From: Cryobacterium frigoriphilum
Lineage (GTDB): Bacteria > Actinomycetota > Actinomycetes > Actinomycetales > Microbacteriaceae
NCBI RefSeq assembly: GCF_004403305.1
Contig: NZ_SOHE01000048.1
Span: forward strand, 6,069 to 70,068
Direction of reading: 5' to 3'
Length of the DNA stretch: 64,000 bases
How positions within the stretch are numbered: the stretch's first letter is position 1; each line of letters begins with the position of its first letter. This document shows, one piece after another, positions 17,396 to 26,083 of this stretch. A program made the translations under genes and the position numbers. The notes beneath the pieces are model-generated. The model searched no databases. It saw nothing but the letters and a program-made list of their open reading frames with translations, and was not told the DNA's origin.

Positions 17396-17479
17396 TTCAT
17401 TGCATCGATGCCACTCCCGCTCGCACAGCTTGGGACGCCCCCTCGGTTGCCATCCCGACGCGACAGGAAACCCCCACCC

Positions 17480-18664
17480 ATGGCTGGACTTCTCATCCAT
17501 TCCGCGAGGCGAATCGCTGCGGATACCGGCGGTGCGCCCAGCGACGATGAGCACGGCTGGGTGCTCATCCGCCATGGATTCGTCGTCGCAACAGGCACCG
17601 GACCGGACTGGGCCGTTGCCGTTTCAGCGGGCGATGAAACGGTCGACGCCCGAGCGATCGCAGGACCCGGGGCGATCCTCACACCGGGTCTCGTCGACAT
17701 CCACAATCACGGTGGGGGAGGGCACTCCTATGACGAGTCCGCGGAGGGGATCGCCGTGGCCGTCGCCACCCACGCGCGCCATGGAGTTACTCGTATCGCC
17801 CTGTCTTTGGTGAGCGCTTCCGTCGACACGCTTGTCGAGCAGGTGGACCGCATCGCTGCCGCGCGCCAGCAGATTCCCGGAATTGTCGGCGTGCACCTCG
17901 AGGGGCCGTTCCTGGACCAAGCGCATAAAGGCGCACACAACCCGACCGCTTTGATCGCACCAGCACCTGTCGCTCTCGCGCGCCTGCTAGCGAGCGACAT
18001 GATCCGTCAGATTACGATCGCCCCGGAACTGACCGGCGGCATCGATGCTGTGCGTCAGATTTCCGCAGCGGGGATAGCGCCTGCCATCGGGCACACCGCA
18101 GTCGATGCCGAGACGTTTCAGCGCGCCGTCGACGCCGGGGCGACACTGCTCACCCACACTTTCAACGCGATGCCGCCACTTCACCACCGGTTGGTGGGCC
18201 CGATTGGGGTGGCTATCGACGACTCACGGGTCACGCTTGAAATCATCGCGGATGGGCACCACGTGGATCCTCGACTGGTCGCCATGCTCTTCCGCGCAGC
18301 ACCCGGCAGAGTCGCGCTGGTCAGCGACGCCATGGCTGCCGCCGCGTCACCCGACGGGGCCTACACACTCGGCGATATCGACGTCGACGTTGTTGACGGC
18401 GTGGCACACGTGCAGGGCACCGATATCATCGCGGGATCCACACTCACCCTGGACCGTGCAGTGCGTAATGCTGTTAGTTACGGGATCCCGCTGCCCGCCG
18501 CCGTGGCCGCTGCAACACTCATCCCGGCATCGGCGATCGGATGCGAGACTCTGGGCCGGTTGACCCCCGGCAGCCACGGCGATGCTGTCATTTGGACGTC
18601 CGGCCTGATTCCGGTGGCAGTGTGGCGGGGCGGGACGCTCGTCAGCGGCGCGACTTTACGCTAG
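17480..18664 (+). CDS. nagA: N-acetylglucosamine-6-phosphate deacetylase
   Basis: A 394-residue amidohydrolase. The reaction removes acetate from GlcNAc-6-P to give glucosamine-6-P, feeding amino sugars into glycolysis or cell-wall synthesis. Visible motifs: metal-binding DIHNHGGGG (His75, His77), HLEGPFL with the metal Glu, GHTAVD and HTFNAMPPLHHR with the further metal and substrate His residues, and the catalytic SDAM Asp. The start is placed at ATG 17480 because homologues begin just before LLIHSARRI; the frame stays open to 17408. No nagB or PTS gene is adjacent. Sequence looks intact and core-like. Confidence 0.93.
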   Translation: MAGLLIHSARRIAADTGGAPSDDEHGWVLIRHGFVVATGTGPDWAVAVSAGDETVDARAIAGPGAILTPGLVDIHNHGGGGHSYDESAEGIAVAVATHARHGVTRIALSLVSASVDTLVEQVDRIAAARQQIPGIVGVHLEGPFLDQAHKGAHNPTALIAPAPVALARLLASDMIRQITIAPELTGGIDAVRQISAAGIAPAIGHTAVDAETFQRAVDAGATLLTHTFNAMPPLHHRLVGPIGVAIDDSRVTLEIIADGHHVDPRLVAMLFRAAPGRVALVSDAMAAAASPDGAYTLGDIDVDVVDGVAHVQGTDIIAGSTLTLDRAVRNAVSYGIPLPAAVAAATLIPASAIGCETLGRLTPGSHGDAVIWTSGLIPVAVWRGGTLVSGATLR

Positions 18665-18709
18665 TGCGAACCGGGGACGAGGCGGCGTTAAACGTGTGGT
18701 TGAAAGACT

Positions 18710-19105
18710 GTCGTTCCCCGCTAGAACGGGTACTACGGCTATCACGAGCATCATGATGCCGAGGCGAATGCCAGGTCCATCGCCCGCCGCGACGCCGACC
18801 CTGTGCTCACCCACAGACCACCAAGGCACAACTGGCCCGAAGTTGACCCGGCGCAAGATCTCGAGGGGTACCTGCTCGAGGTCGCGACGAGTCTGGACAT
18901 CTCCGGCAATCGGTCTCGAGACCTGCCTGAGTCGTTCACCGCCGAGGTCCTTGCTGAGTATCCGAGACTGGATCTGGCATCAGAGTTCGGGTCATCTGTG
19001 GCAGACCAGGCAGCGCGCAAACCCACGACAGCGGCGGCCCGGCTCATCTCCGGTGGCCTGATCCGCAAACTGCACGACAATCCGCTTGAACGGCCTAACG
19101 CTTGA
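18710..19105 (+). pseudogene. Possible HD-domain-type protein, C-terminal fragment
   Basis: An open frame without a good start reads YYGYHEHHDAEANARSIARR from about 18730 and ends with DLPESFTAEVLAEYPRLDLA, then ADQAARKPTTAAARLISGGL before the stop at 19103-19105. The C-terminal ~60 residues resemble the end of small HD-domain hydrolases of Microbacteriaceae, but the HD catalytic core is not visible and the N-terminal part looks unrelated. It is probably a fused remnant. Identification is weak. Confidence 0.35.
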
Positions 19106-19169
19106 GGATGTAACCATCGACGACGTGAACCGGCAAATCGATGCGCTGAAGTCGCTGTTCCAGTAGCGG

Positions 19170-19508
19170 CTACGCCAAATGCCCCAAGAGAACATCTCGC
19201 TGTCGGGCTGCGGTCTGGGCGTCGTCATCAAGGGCAGCGGCGCGGCTGAGGAGGTGGGCGCGGAGTTCAGCGCACATCTCAAGTTGCGGCGTTTGGCCGC
19301 GCGCGCACGGAAGGTAGCGTCGGATGGCTTCGGAGTTGAGCCCGGAGAGGTAGAGACGCTGGATTTGCGAGACGATCAGTGCGGCATCGTCGGCGTACTC
19401 GCGGTATCCGTTGCATCCGCGCTGGGGCACGAGGAGGCCTTGTTCCTCGTAGTAGCGCAGCGCCCGTCGGCTGACGCCACTCTGATGGGACAGTTCGCCG
19501 ATTCTCAT
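19170..19508 (-). CDS. MerR-family transcriptional regulator
   Basis: A 112-residue regulator with a textbook MerR N-terminus (MRIGELSHQSGVSRRALRYY, EEQGLLVPQR) forming the winged helix-turn-helix, then a coiled dimerisation helix (about 80-110). No Cys pair typical of metal sensors is present in the C-terminus, so a small organic effector is more likely. It is transcribed divergently from the hydrolase gene at 19566; the 57-bp gap contains a MerR-type promoter and both genes are probably controlled from it. Confidence 0.9.
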   Translation of the reverse strand: MRIGELSHQSGVSRRALRYYEEQGLLVPQRGCNGYREYADDAALIVSQIQRLYLSGLNSEAIRRYLPCARGQTPQLEMCAELRAHLLSRAAALDDDAQTAARQRDVLLGHLA

Positions 19509-19526
19509 GGCATCGCACCTTTCCGG

Positions 19527-19558
19527 TTGACCCTCACGTCAGTGTCACGCCCTACGGT
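19527..19558 (+). promoter_or_regulatory. MerR-type promoter for the hydrolase gene
   Basis: TTGACC at 19527-19532 and a -10-like TACGGT at 19553-19558 are separated by 20 bp, the overlong spacing characteristic of MerR-activated promoters. The spacer contains CTCACGTCAGTGTCACG, a partial dyad suited to a MerR dimer. Confidence 0.55.
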
Positions 19559-19565
19559 GACGTCT

Positions 19566-20159
19566 ATGAAGACTTCAACAACTCTCGATGATGCGCATTC
19601 CATCCGCCGCGTCGTCATCGTGCCCGGCTACGGCGCTGCCCCAGCCTCGCACTGGTTCCCGTGGCTGCGTGAGGCGCTTGCCGAGTCTGGGATCGAGGCG
19701 ATCGTGGTTGAGCTGCCGACTCCGAACGATCCGCAAACGAGCGCGTGGCAGAGCGCGGTGCGAGCCGCGCTCGGGACACCGCATGAGAGCACCTGGGTCG
19801 TGACGCACTCGCTCGGCGGCATCACCGCACTGCGGGTGCTCGCGGCCATTACCGGCGAGTGGCGTCTGGGCGGCTTGGTTCTGGTGGCCGGGTTTACCGG
19901 CCCCCTCGCAGCGCTGCCGACGCTTGATGAATATCTCACAGCGGATGTCGACGTGGAACGTCTCGCGCCCAACATCGGTGTGCGCGTGCTGATCCGCTCC
20001 GACAACGACGTGTTCGTTCCGCCGTTAGCATCGGAGCAACTGGCTCACCGGCTTGACGCAGAAATCGCCATTCAGCCGGGCGCAGGTCACTTCCTTGCCG
20101 AGGACGGCGTCACCGCGCTTCCACTCGTGTTGGACGTCCTTCGGCTTCAGCTCAGATAG
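19566..20159 (+). CDS. RBBP9/YdeN-family alpha/beta hydrolase
   Basis: The ATG at 19566 gives 197 residues of a single alpha/beta-hydrolase domain. Features: IVPGYGAAPASHWFPWL at the oxyanion-side loop, THSLGG (nucleophile elbow G/T-H-S-x-G with the catalytic Ser), SDNDVFVPP with the acid residue, and GAGHF with the catalytic His. The family (YdeN, RBBP9) has weak esterase activity and largely unknown substrates. It is divergent from the MerR gene and likely its regulatory target. The stop overlaps by 8 bp the end of the convergent aminotransferase gene. Confidence 0.9.
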   Translation: MKTSTTLDDAHSIRRVVIVPGYGAAPASHWFPWLREALAESGIEAIVVELPTPNDPQTSAWQSAVRAALGTPHESTWVVTHSLGGITALRVLAAITGEWRLGGLVLVAGFTGPLAALPTLDEYLTADVDVERLAPNIGVRVLIRSDNDVFVPPLASEQLAHRLDAEIAIQPGAGHFLAEDGVTALPLVLDVLRLQLR

Positions 20160-20814
20160 GTTCCAGACGTTCACGCTCGTACGCGGAGTGAAGCAGACGG
20201 GTGAAGTCGTCGTCCGTTGCCAGCTGGCTTTCACCAATCCGGGTTACTGCGATGCCCGGGGTCCAGGGATTCATCACGACGCCGGCAAGCTGGCCGAGCG
20301 ATGCCCCGTGCCGGATGGGGCGGGTTGTCTGGACGACGCCGAGGACGCTGAGTTGGCGCTGAAGGATCTGCATCGTCGCCCCCGGCAGAATGTCCGCGTC
20401 GGGCCAGTTCACGGTGTTTCCGTCCCAGAAGGCGAGGTTCCAGATCGTTCCCTCGCTGAGTCGGCCTTGAGGGTCGTGGAAGGCGGCATCGGTGAATCCT
20501 CGAGTGCGGGCTCGGCGAAGAGCAAGCGTCTTGCCTACTTCGCCGACGTGTTTGATGTGCGGCAGGTCGCGTTGGTGAGCGACAACATCCAGGGCGATCG
20601 GGCCTTCGGGAGCCATGGCGGGGGCGGTGGTTCTTGTCAGGACAGTGAGTTGGGCATCCGCCTCAGGGGCTTCGAATTCTCCGGGGGTGGACGTGATGAA
20701 GCACGTCAGGGAGACGTCGGCTGTGCTGAAGCAGTACTTGAGCGCATCACATCCAGCGCAACGCCGCCCCTGCAATCCCGCAAGTCGTTCCCCTGTGACA
20801 CAACGTCGGCGCAC
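20152..20814 (-). pseudogene. Class IV aminotransferase with replaced N-terminus
   Basis: From about residue 45 the product is an aminotransferase class IV-like protein: HIKHVGEVGKTLALRRARTR with the PLP-lysine region, LSEGTIWNLAFWDGNTVNWP and GATMQILQRQL. The first ~45 residues (RRRCVTGERLAGLQGRRCAG) do not belong to the family. They are encoded by, or right next to, the dispersed repeat at 20787-20848 that also occurs at 363-425. The true N-terminal domain has therefore been lost at a repeat breakpoint and the enzyme is probably inactive. Convergent with and slightly overlapping the hydrolase gene. Confidence 0.6.
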
Positions 20815-20848
20815 TCGGCTGCCAGGTGGGTTGGCCCAGATATGTCGC
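20787..20848 (-). repeat. Inverted copy of the 363-425 repeat
   Basis: Read on the - strand, these 62 bases match 363-425 at about 56 of 63 positions, including 32 identical bases (20787-20818 against 394-425, containing GTTGTGTCACAGGGGAAC). The copy ends where the aminotransferase-like coding begins, so it marks a rearrangement breakpoint. Confidence 0.7.
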
Positions 20849-20889
20849 GCTCACCAATATTCACAGGTGCGAGCGGGAATTAGTCTGCG

Positions 20890-21027
20890 TCAGCCGGCAT
20901 CGATGAGTGTCGACCAGACGATATCGATCACGCAGAAACCGTCATCCGTTTCGCGATAGAAGACATCACCGGGAAACGCATCGCCTGGAGTCGCCCCTCG
21001 GGAAGACGCTCCAGGTTGATGTTCCAC
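20890..21027 (-). CDS. Short open frame, possible C-terminal gene fragment
   Basis: A 45-codon frame from GTG 21027 reads GDAFPGDVFYRETDDG, then FCVIDIVWSTLIDAG and stop. The last 30 residues look like genuine protein (alternating hydrophobic and charged), while the first part is Pro/Gly-rich. No family recognised; it is most likely the 3' end of a gene whose 5' part was lost. Neighbouring bases in the other - frame (PLDPQWNINLERLPEG, about 20990-21050) also look coding, suggesting a frameshift. Confidence 0.25.
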   Translation of the reverse strand: MEHQPGASSRGATPGDAFPGDVFYRETDDGFCVIDIVWSTLIDAG

Positions 21028-21104
21028 TGCGGATCGAGTGGTACTTGTTCACCCCAGTACCTAGCGATGAACCGGAGTCCCAAACCGGCGAACCGGAACA
21101 CCGG

Positions 21105-22301
21105 CTATCGGCGCCTCTTCGCCCGGGCGCCAAATTCGTCAAGAACCCGAACAACGTCTGTGGCGAGCCAGATTCGATTTCGCCGTCCGTCGGTAATTTG
21201 AGTCAGAATGTCAGCGTCAACGAGTCGGTCAATGGCGACCTGAGCGTTGACGGTCGAGACGCCAAGCTCAGCCGCGGCTGCGGCCGCTCCGATCACGGGT
21301 TGACGAAGCAGAACGCCTACTAGTCGATGGACCGCCGAGTCTCGTCGTGCGTTGATGCGCCCGCGCCAGTCGACCTGCACAATTTCTAGATCCGCTACGA
21401 GGATGCGTCCGTTGTGCACCGCGGCGAACGATGCCTCCGCGATGGAGCGGATTATCGGGGCAATGTCCCCGGACCGGTATGCGCTGAGGGACTCGAAATA
21501 TCGACTGGTGTCGTGGAGGAGCCCCGCGGACACCGGAACGGCCACATTCTGAGTGAGCTTGCCAGCTCGCAGCATGGCCTGAATAAGCGCGCGACCGACC
21601 CTTCCGTTGCCGTCAGGGAACGGGTGGATTGTTTCGAATTGAGCGTGAGCGATCGCGGTCTGAGCGAGAAGAGGAAGGTCGTCGCGGCTGGCGAAGGCGA
21701 CAAGATCGTCCATGAGTTCGAGGACTCGATCGTGATGCGGCGGCACAAACTGTGCGGTGTGGGGTCCGAGGTTTCCGCCTCCGATCCAGACCTGTTGGTC
21801 ACGCCAGTGACCCACGATGTCCGGATTGCTGTGCTCGAGGAGTGCGCGATGCGTTTCCAGAATGGCGCGTCCATCGATGGACTCGGACAGTGCCAGGGCC
21901 GCTTGCATCGCTCGGACGTTGCCGACGATGAGCTGTGCGTTCTTCGAGGCATGCTCACCGAGCTCCGCCAGCGCGATCTGGCGTGCTCCGCTCGTGAGAT
22001 TCTCAATCTCTGAGCTGGAGGCGCTCTCCGTGCGCAGGAGAATGGATGCGAATGGTGCCGCGATCTGTCCCACTTCGGCATCGAAGCGGGCAAGCTCACT
22101 GGCGGCCTCTTCGGTCAGCGCGTGGAGTTCGCTGCTCAGCGGGATATCGAGATCGGCAATGAATGCGGGCACCGACGCCAAGTACGGCCCGGATGCCAGA
22201 CGCTTCTGCGTTCGTGAGCCATAGTCGTCTTGAACGCTGCGCCAAGGCCGTTCCTCGTAACCAATCGGCGCCCAGGGAAACTTTTCCGGAAACGTGGGCA
22301 T
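21105..22301 (-). CDS. Fic-family protein (AMP-transferase fold), class II
   Basis: A 398-residue Fic protein. Order: N-terminal Fic_N region (about 35-110), the catalytic loop HPFPDGNGRVGR at 226-237 with all canonical residues, and a C-terminal winged-helix DNA-binding-like domain (about 330-385: LLRQPVIGAAAAAAELGVS). An inhibitory helix motif S-x-x-x-E-N (Ser96 to Asn101 in SSEIEN) precedes the core, which places it in class II, where the enzyme is auto-inhibited until the helix is displaced. Fic enzymes transfer AMP or other moieties to target proteins. It is a standalone gene with no antitoxin partner needed. Confidence 0.92.
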   Translation of the reverse strand: MPTFPEKFPWAPIGYEERPWRSVQDDYGSRTQKRLASGPYLASVPAFIADLDIPLSSELHALTEEAASELARFDAEVGQIAAPFASILLRTESASSSEIENLTSGARQIALAELGEHASKNAQLIVGNVRAMQAALALSESIDGRAILETHRALLEHSNPDIVGHWRDQQVWIGGGNLGPHTAQFVPPHHDRVLELMDDLVAFASRDDLPLLAQTAIAHAQFETIHPFPDGNGRVGRALIQAMLRAGKLTQNVAVPVSAGLLHDTSRYFESLSAYRSGDIAPIIRSIAEASFAAVHNGRILVADLEIVQVDWRGRINARRDSAVHRLVGVLLRQPVIGAAAAAAELGVSTVNAQVAIDRLVDADILTQITDGRRNRIWLATDVVRVLDEFGARAKRRR

Positions 22302-22377
22302 AGCATCAGTATACCAATGCTTAGCAGCAGATCCATAGTTATGCGCGCGTCTTCTTCTGACTTCTCGCGCGCCCCAG

Positions 22378-22425
22378 GCCTGGCGCGGATAAGATCCGAC
22401 TCGAATTCGGCGACCATCGGTCCGA
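22378..22425 (-). pseudogene. Serine-resolvase scrap
   Basis: The - strand encodes MVAEFESDLIRAR, almost identical to MVAEFGSDLIRAR in the intact resolvase at 40898-41482. Only about 15 codons remain. It shows that a related resolvase element once sat here. Confidence 0.6.
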
Positions 22426-22468
22426 CCAAATCTTAGGAATCGCAGCCGATGAGATGCTCGACGAGTGA

Positions 22469-22488
22469 CTATGCACTGTGTGTATAGT
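22469..22488 (+). promoter_or_regulatory. Palindromic promoter/operator of padR-1
   Basis: CTATGCAC-TGT-GTGTATAG (22469-22487) is a palindrome with one mismatch. It contains the -10 hexamer TATAGT (22483-22488), which ends 7 nt before the GTG start at 22496. A leaderless, self-repressed transcript is the simplest reading. Confidence 0.6.
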
Positions 22489-22495
22489 TGCGGTT

Positions 22496-23023
22496 GTGGA
22501 CAACTCTCTCACCCTGCTCGGGCTGCTCAGCGTCGAGCCCAGCTATGGCTACGATCTCAAGCACACTTACGATCGCTTCTTTGGTGTTCGTAAGCCCCTC
22601 GCGTTCGGTCAGGTCTATGCGACCCTGGCCCGCATGACCCGCGACGGGCAGATTCTCGCGCTGGCCGACGAGGCCGGCGGGGGCCCCGATCGAAAAAAGT
22701 ACGAGGTCACCGAACTCGGCCGAAACCGCGTCTCGCAGTGGATGTTCACCCCCGACATTCCCTCGGAAACGCTGCAAAGCAACCTGTTCGCCAAGACCAT
22801 CATCGCCCTGCTCGTCAACGACAACGCTGACCGGCTACTCGATGTGCAACGCACCGAGCATCTCGCCCGAATGCGGGAACTGACCCGGGAGAAGCAGGGT
22901 GCGGACCTGATGCGCGTGCTGCTGTGTGACCACGCACTCTTCCATATCGAGGCCGACCTCCGTTGGATCGACCTGACCGGCGCCCGACTGACCCAACTAC
23001 GAAACGAGATCCGACAGCCATGA
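22496..23023 (+). CDS. PadR-family transcriptional regulator
   Basis: The start is GTG 22496, because the -10 box lies 7 nt upstream and no ribosome site is present, implying a leaderless mRNA. The 175-residue protein has the PadR winged helix (LTLLGLLSVEPSYGYDLKHT, FGQVYATLARMTRDGQI) followed by the C-terminal Vir/PadR helical dimerisation region (about 95-170). It should repress its own operon through the palindrome at 22469-22487 and be relieved by a compound exported by the ABC system downstream. Its stop overlaps the ATPase start as ATGA. Confidence 0.9.
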   Translation: MDNSLTLLGLLSVEPSYGYDLKHTYDRFFGVRKPLAFGQVYATLARMTRDGQILALADEAGGGPDRKKYEVTELGRNRVSQWMFTPDIPSETLQSNLFAKTIIALLVNDNADRLLDVQRTEHLARMRELTREKQGADLMRVLLCDHALFHIEADLRWIDLTGARLTQLRNEIRQP

Positions 23024-23703
23024 CCGCCCTCATTCAGGCCCGGGGCCTGCGCAAGTCCTTCGGCTCGACGGATGCCCTCCGCGGCATCGATTTGGGCATC
23101 CAGCAGGGAGAGGTTGTCGCGGTGATGGGCCCGTCCGGCTCCGGCAAGTCAACCCTGCTGCACTGCCTCGCCGGCGTGGTGCTGCCCGATAGCGGCACGG
23201 TTTCTGTGGGCGGCACTGTGGTTACTGCTCTGAGTGAGGCGCACCGGTCGAAGCTGCGCCTGACGCAGTTCGGCTTTGTTTTTCAGTTTGGTCAGCTGTT
23301 GCCCGACCTGACAGCGGTCGACAACATCACCATTCCGTTGCTGCTTGCCGGTATGAAGCGTAGGCAGGCGCTGACGGCTGCGCACGGGTGGCTTGACCGC
23401 CTGGGCCTCGCGGCTGCCGCCGATCAGTTGCCGGGCGAGCTGTCCGGCGGTGAAGCCCAGCGCGTAGCTATCGCCCGGGCGCTCGTAACGCGGCCGTCGG
23501 TGCTCTTTGCGGATGAGCCCACCGGGTCTTTGGATTCCTTGGCTGCCGAAAACGTGCTGGTGGCCATGCTCGAACTCGTCCGGGGGTCGGGAACGACACT
23601 CGTGATGATCACCCATGACCCGCGCACGGCGGCCTACGCCGACCGCGAGATTATCGTGCGTGACGGTCAGCTCGCCGCAACTGACCGCGTCGGCATCGCG
23701 TGA
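23020..23703 (+). CDS. ABC transporter ATP-binding protein (MacB/LolD type), module 1
   Basis: A 227-residue ATPase with Walker A GPSGSGKST (about residues 38-46), Q-loop region (QFGFVFQFGQLLPDLT), signature LSGGEAQR, Walker B VLFADEP and the switch His in MITHDP. The segment FVFQ...LLP and short length are typical of the MacB/LolD/FtsE class that serves FtsX-like permeases in peptide, antibiotic or lipoprotein efflux. Starts at ATG 23020 (ATGA overlap with padR) and overlaps the permease by GTGA, so the three genes form one translationally coupled operon. Confidence 0.93.
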   Translation: MTALIQARGLRKSFGSTDALRGIDLGIQQGEVVAVMGPSGSGKSTLLHCLAGVVLPDSGTVSVGGTVVTALSEAHRSKLRLTQFGFVFQFGQLLPDLTAVDNITIPLLLAGMKRRQALTAAHGWLDRLGLAAAADQLPGELSGGEAQRVAIARALVTRPSVLFADEPTGSLDSLAAENVLVAMLELVRGSGTTLVMITHDPRTAAYADREIIVRDGQLAATDRVGIA

Positions 23704-25919
23704 ACGCGAGCGTCGTACGTCTGGCCGTGATCGGTAGCCGTGCATCGTGGGGACGCCTGCTGGGCATCACTGCCGGCGTCGCCGTCGGCGTCACTCTGGC
23801 TTTGCTCCTCGGGGCCGCCTACCAGGGCCTCAGCGCCCGCGACGCACGGTCCAGTTGGATGAGCGCCTCCGGGGAGTACGTGGTCGGCGGCGACACTGGC
23901 CCAGGTGCAGTGACCGCTGATACGGCGTCGCTGGGCAACGACCGCGTACTGCTCGCCCCCACGACCGACCGGCACGAGGGGGCACGGATCGTCCGCCTCG
24001 ATGTTGCCGCCCCCGTCACCTCCAACGTCACGATCCCGGGGATCACCGACCTGCCGCAGCCCGGTGAGTATTACGCATCACCGGCGCTCATCGACCGCAT
24101 CGAGCGGGTCCCGTCCGGCGAGCTCGGCGACCGCTTCGGCACACTCGCGGGAACCATTTCCGACTCTGCCCTGGCAAGCCCGGACTCGCTCGTTGCTGTC
24201 GTCGGCACCAAAACGAGCGACCTGATCGAGCGCCCCGTTACGCAGACCGTGACTAGCTTCACCGACGTCTCCTACCGCGCAAGCACGAATTACCAGACCG
24301 TGGCGATCGTCGGCGCCATCGCGGTGCTGTTCCCGGTGCTGCTGCTCGTGAGCATCGTGACCGGGCTCGGCGCGGCAGCCCGGCGGGAGCGTTTCGCCAC
24401 ACTCCGTCTGATCGGGGCTACCCCGCGCACCGTTGCCGCCATTGCCGCGGCCGAGACGGCGGCCACGAGTCTGCTCGGGGCACTACTCGGCGTGCTGCTG
24501 GCCGCGCTGCTCGGCCCGGTCGCCGCGCTCGTCTCCGTCGACGACGGAAAGTTCTTCCCGGCAGACCTCGCTGTGACGTCGCTCACCGCGGCCACAATCG
24601 TGGCCGTGACCGTCGCGGCATCCGCCATCACGGCCGGCTGGCGCATCCGTCGCGCGGGTATCGGACCGCTCGGACAAACGAAACAGAGGCCGGAGAAGAC
24701 TCCCTCATGGCTTCGGTTGCTGCCGCTTGTTGGCGGGCTGGGCATACTGATCACCACGACCGTGGCGGTGCTCGCCGGACTGCCCGTTCCGCGCGTCGGA
24801 ACGGTAGTGATCATCGGTTTCACCATCACCACAGTGGGTCTGCTCGTGGCTGGCCCCTACCTCACCCTGCTCGCGGGCCGCATCATGGCGCGGCGCAGCA
24901 TGTCGGCCGCCGGAGTCATCGCAGGCAACCGCATCCGTCGAACGCCCGTGGCCACGTTTCGCTCAGTGAGCGGCCTCGTCGTTGCCGTGTTCATGGTCAG
25001 CGTCTTCGCGGGCGCCGCGACAACTGCCGACCAGGGCGTAGCACCAGGAGATGGGCCGGGGCTGCTGCCGGTCAGTTCCCTCATCCAGTATCTAGATCCC
25101 ATGTTCGCCGCGGCCAACCCCGCTCCAACCGAAGCGGTCCAGGCGCGCCTCGCCGTAATCACCGGCGTCACCGGCGTGACCACGATTTTCACAATGCAAT
25201 CCGGCGACGGACCCGATGCGAACCGGCTCCTGATGTCAGCGGACGCCGCACATGACCTCAACCTCGGGCCAGTTCCTTCCGCCACCGTCGTCTCTATCGA
25301 CAGCGACGCCCTGAGCGGAGCTCCCGCAGTCTTCACTGCCGCGAAAGCGACCGACGTAGCCGAGCTGACTCCGAGCATCCTACTCATCGGTACCGACGGA
25401 TCAACGGCCGCGATTGAACGGGCGAGAACCGCGCTGCAGGTGGACGCGATCGCCGGGACCGGGTGGATGCCCGCCGGCACCCGAACGGATCTTGCCGACG
25501 ATCGGTTGCAATCCATGGCCGCGAGTTTCGCCAACCTCGCCTACCTGGGTATCGGCGTTGCCACGCTCATTGCCGGCCTTTCACTGGCCATCGCCACGAT
25601 ATCGGCCATGATTGACCGCCGCCGGATGCTCGCTCTGCTGCGGCTGCTCGGTATGAACCTCGCCGGCCTCCGCCGCATCATCACCCTCGAAGCGGCCGCC
25701 CCACTCCTGTCCGTGATGGCAATATCGATCGGACTCGGCCTTCTCGTGGCCGACCTCATCCTCGTCGGGCTCACCGACGGTGGCCGATCGGTCGGCTGGC
25801 CCGATGCCCGCTACATCGGAGCGCTACTTGCCAGCGCCGTGCTAGCACTCGCTGCGGTCGCTGTTGCTGTCAGCCGATTGGGGCAGAACTCCGACTTGGC
25901 CGCGATCCGCTACGAATAG
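23700..25919 (+). CDS. FtsX-like ABC permease, module 1 (739 aa)
   Basis: The GTG at 23700 overlaps the ATPase stop. The protein shows one N-terminal membrane helix (about 18-42), a large extracellular domain (about 45-195), a three-helix FtsX block (about 200-320), further helices near 340-400 and 425-445, a second extracellular domain (about 450-605) and a terminal three-helix FtsX block (about 610-730). This 10-helix duplicated design is that of actinobacterial FtsX/MacB permeases. With the ATPase it likely exports or expels an antimicrobial compound sensed by the PadR regulator; the substrate is unknown. Confidence 0.9.
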   Translation: MNASVVRLAVIGSRASWGRLLGITAGVAVGVTLALLLGAAYQGLSARDARSSWMSASGEYVVGGDTGPGAVTADTASLGNDRVLLAPTTDRHEGARIVRLDVAAPVTSNVTIPGITDLPQPGEYYASPALIDRIERVPSGELGDRFGTLAGTISDSALASPDSLVAVVGTKTSDLIERPVTQTVTSFTDVSYRASTNYQTVAIVGAIAVLFPVLLLVSIVTGLGAAARRERFATLRLIGATPRTVAAIAAAETAATSLLGALLGVLLAALLGPVAALVSVDDGKFFPADLAVTSLTAATIVAVTVAASAITAGWRIRRAGIGPLGQTKQRPEKTPSWLRLLPLVGGLGILITTTVAVLAGLPVPRVGTVVIIGFTITTVGLLVAGPYLTLLAGRIMARRSMSAAGVIAGNRIRRTPVATFRSVSGLVVAVFMVSVFAGAATTADQGVAPGDGPGLLPVSSLIQYLDPMFAAANPAPTEAVQARLAVITGVTGVTTIFTMQSGDGPDANRLLMSADAAHDLNLGPVPSATVVSIDSDALSGAPAVFTAAKATDVAELTPSILLIGTDGSTAAIERARTALQVDAIAGTGWMPAGTRTDLADDRLQSMAASFANLAYLGIGVATLIAGLSLAIATISAMIDRRRMLALLRLLGMNLAGLRRIITLEAAAPLLSVMAISIGLGLLVADLILVGLTDGGRSVGWPDARYIGALLASAVLALAAVAVAVSRLGQNSDLAAIRYE

Positions 25920-25968
25920 GTGACTCGCACTGGCATCACGAATGAGAATTTCGCCACACAGCGACGTT

Positions 25969-25986
25969 GTCCCGTTTAGGGTTCCT
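25969..25986 (+). repeat. 18-bp dispersed motif, copy 1
   Basis: TGTCCCGTTTAGGGTTCC. The same TGTCCCGT-N4-GG-x-TCC pattern occurs in intergenic DNA at 30620-30637 and 38231-38248. Its role is unknown; see the finding. Confidence 0.4.
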
Positions 25987-26083
25987 GCGCGGACTTTGAC
26001 GGCCCAAGGGCGGCGACGCCAGGTGTTTACAGTGGCTCGTTAGTATCATCACAAGGTTTGATAGGCGCGGTTCGGGGGAATAG

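Noticed and set aside
18696-19061. + frame rich in Ser/Arg/Pro
   Set aside because: Shadow of the adjacent frame that shows the more protein-like DLPESFTAEVLAEYPRLDLA sequence.
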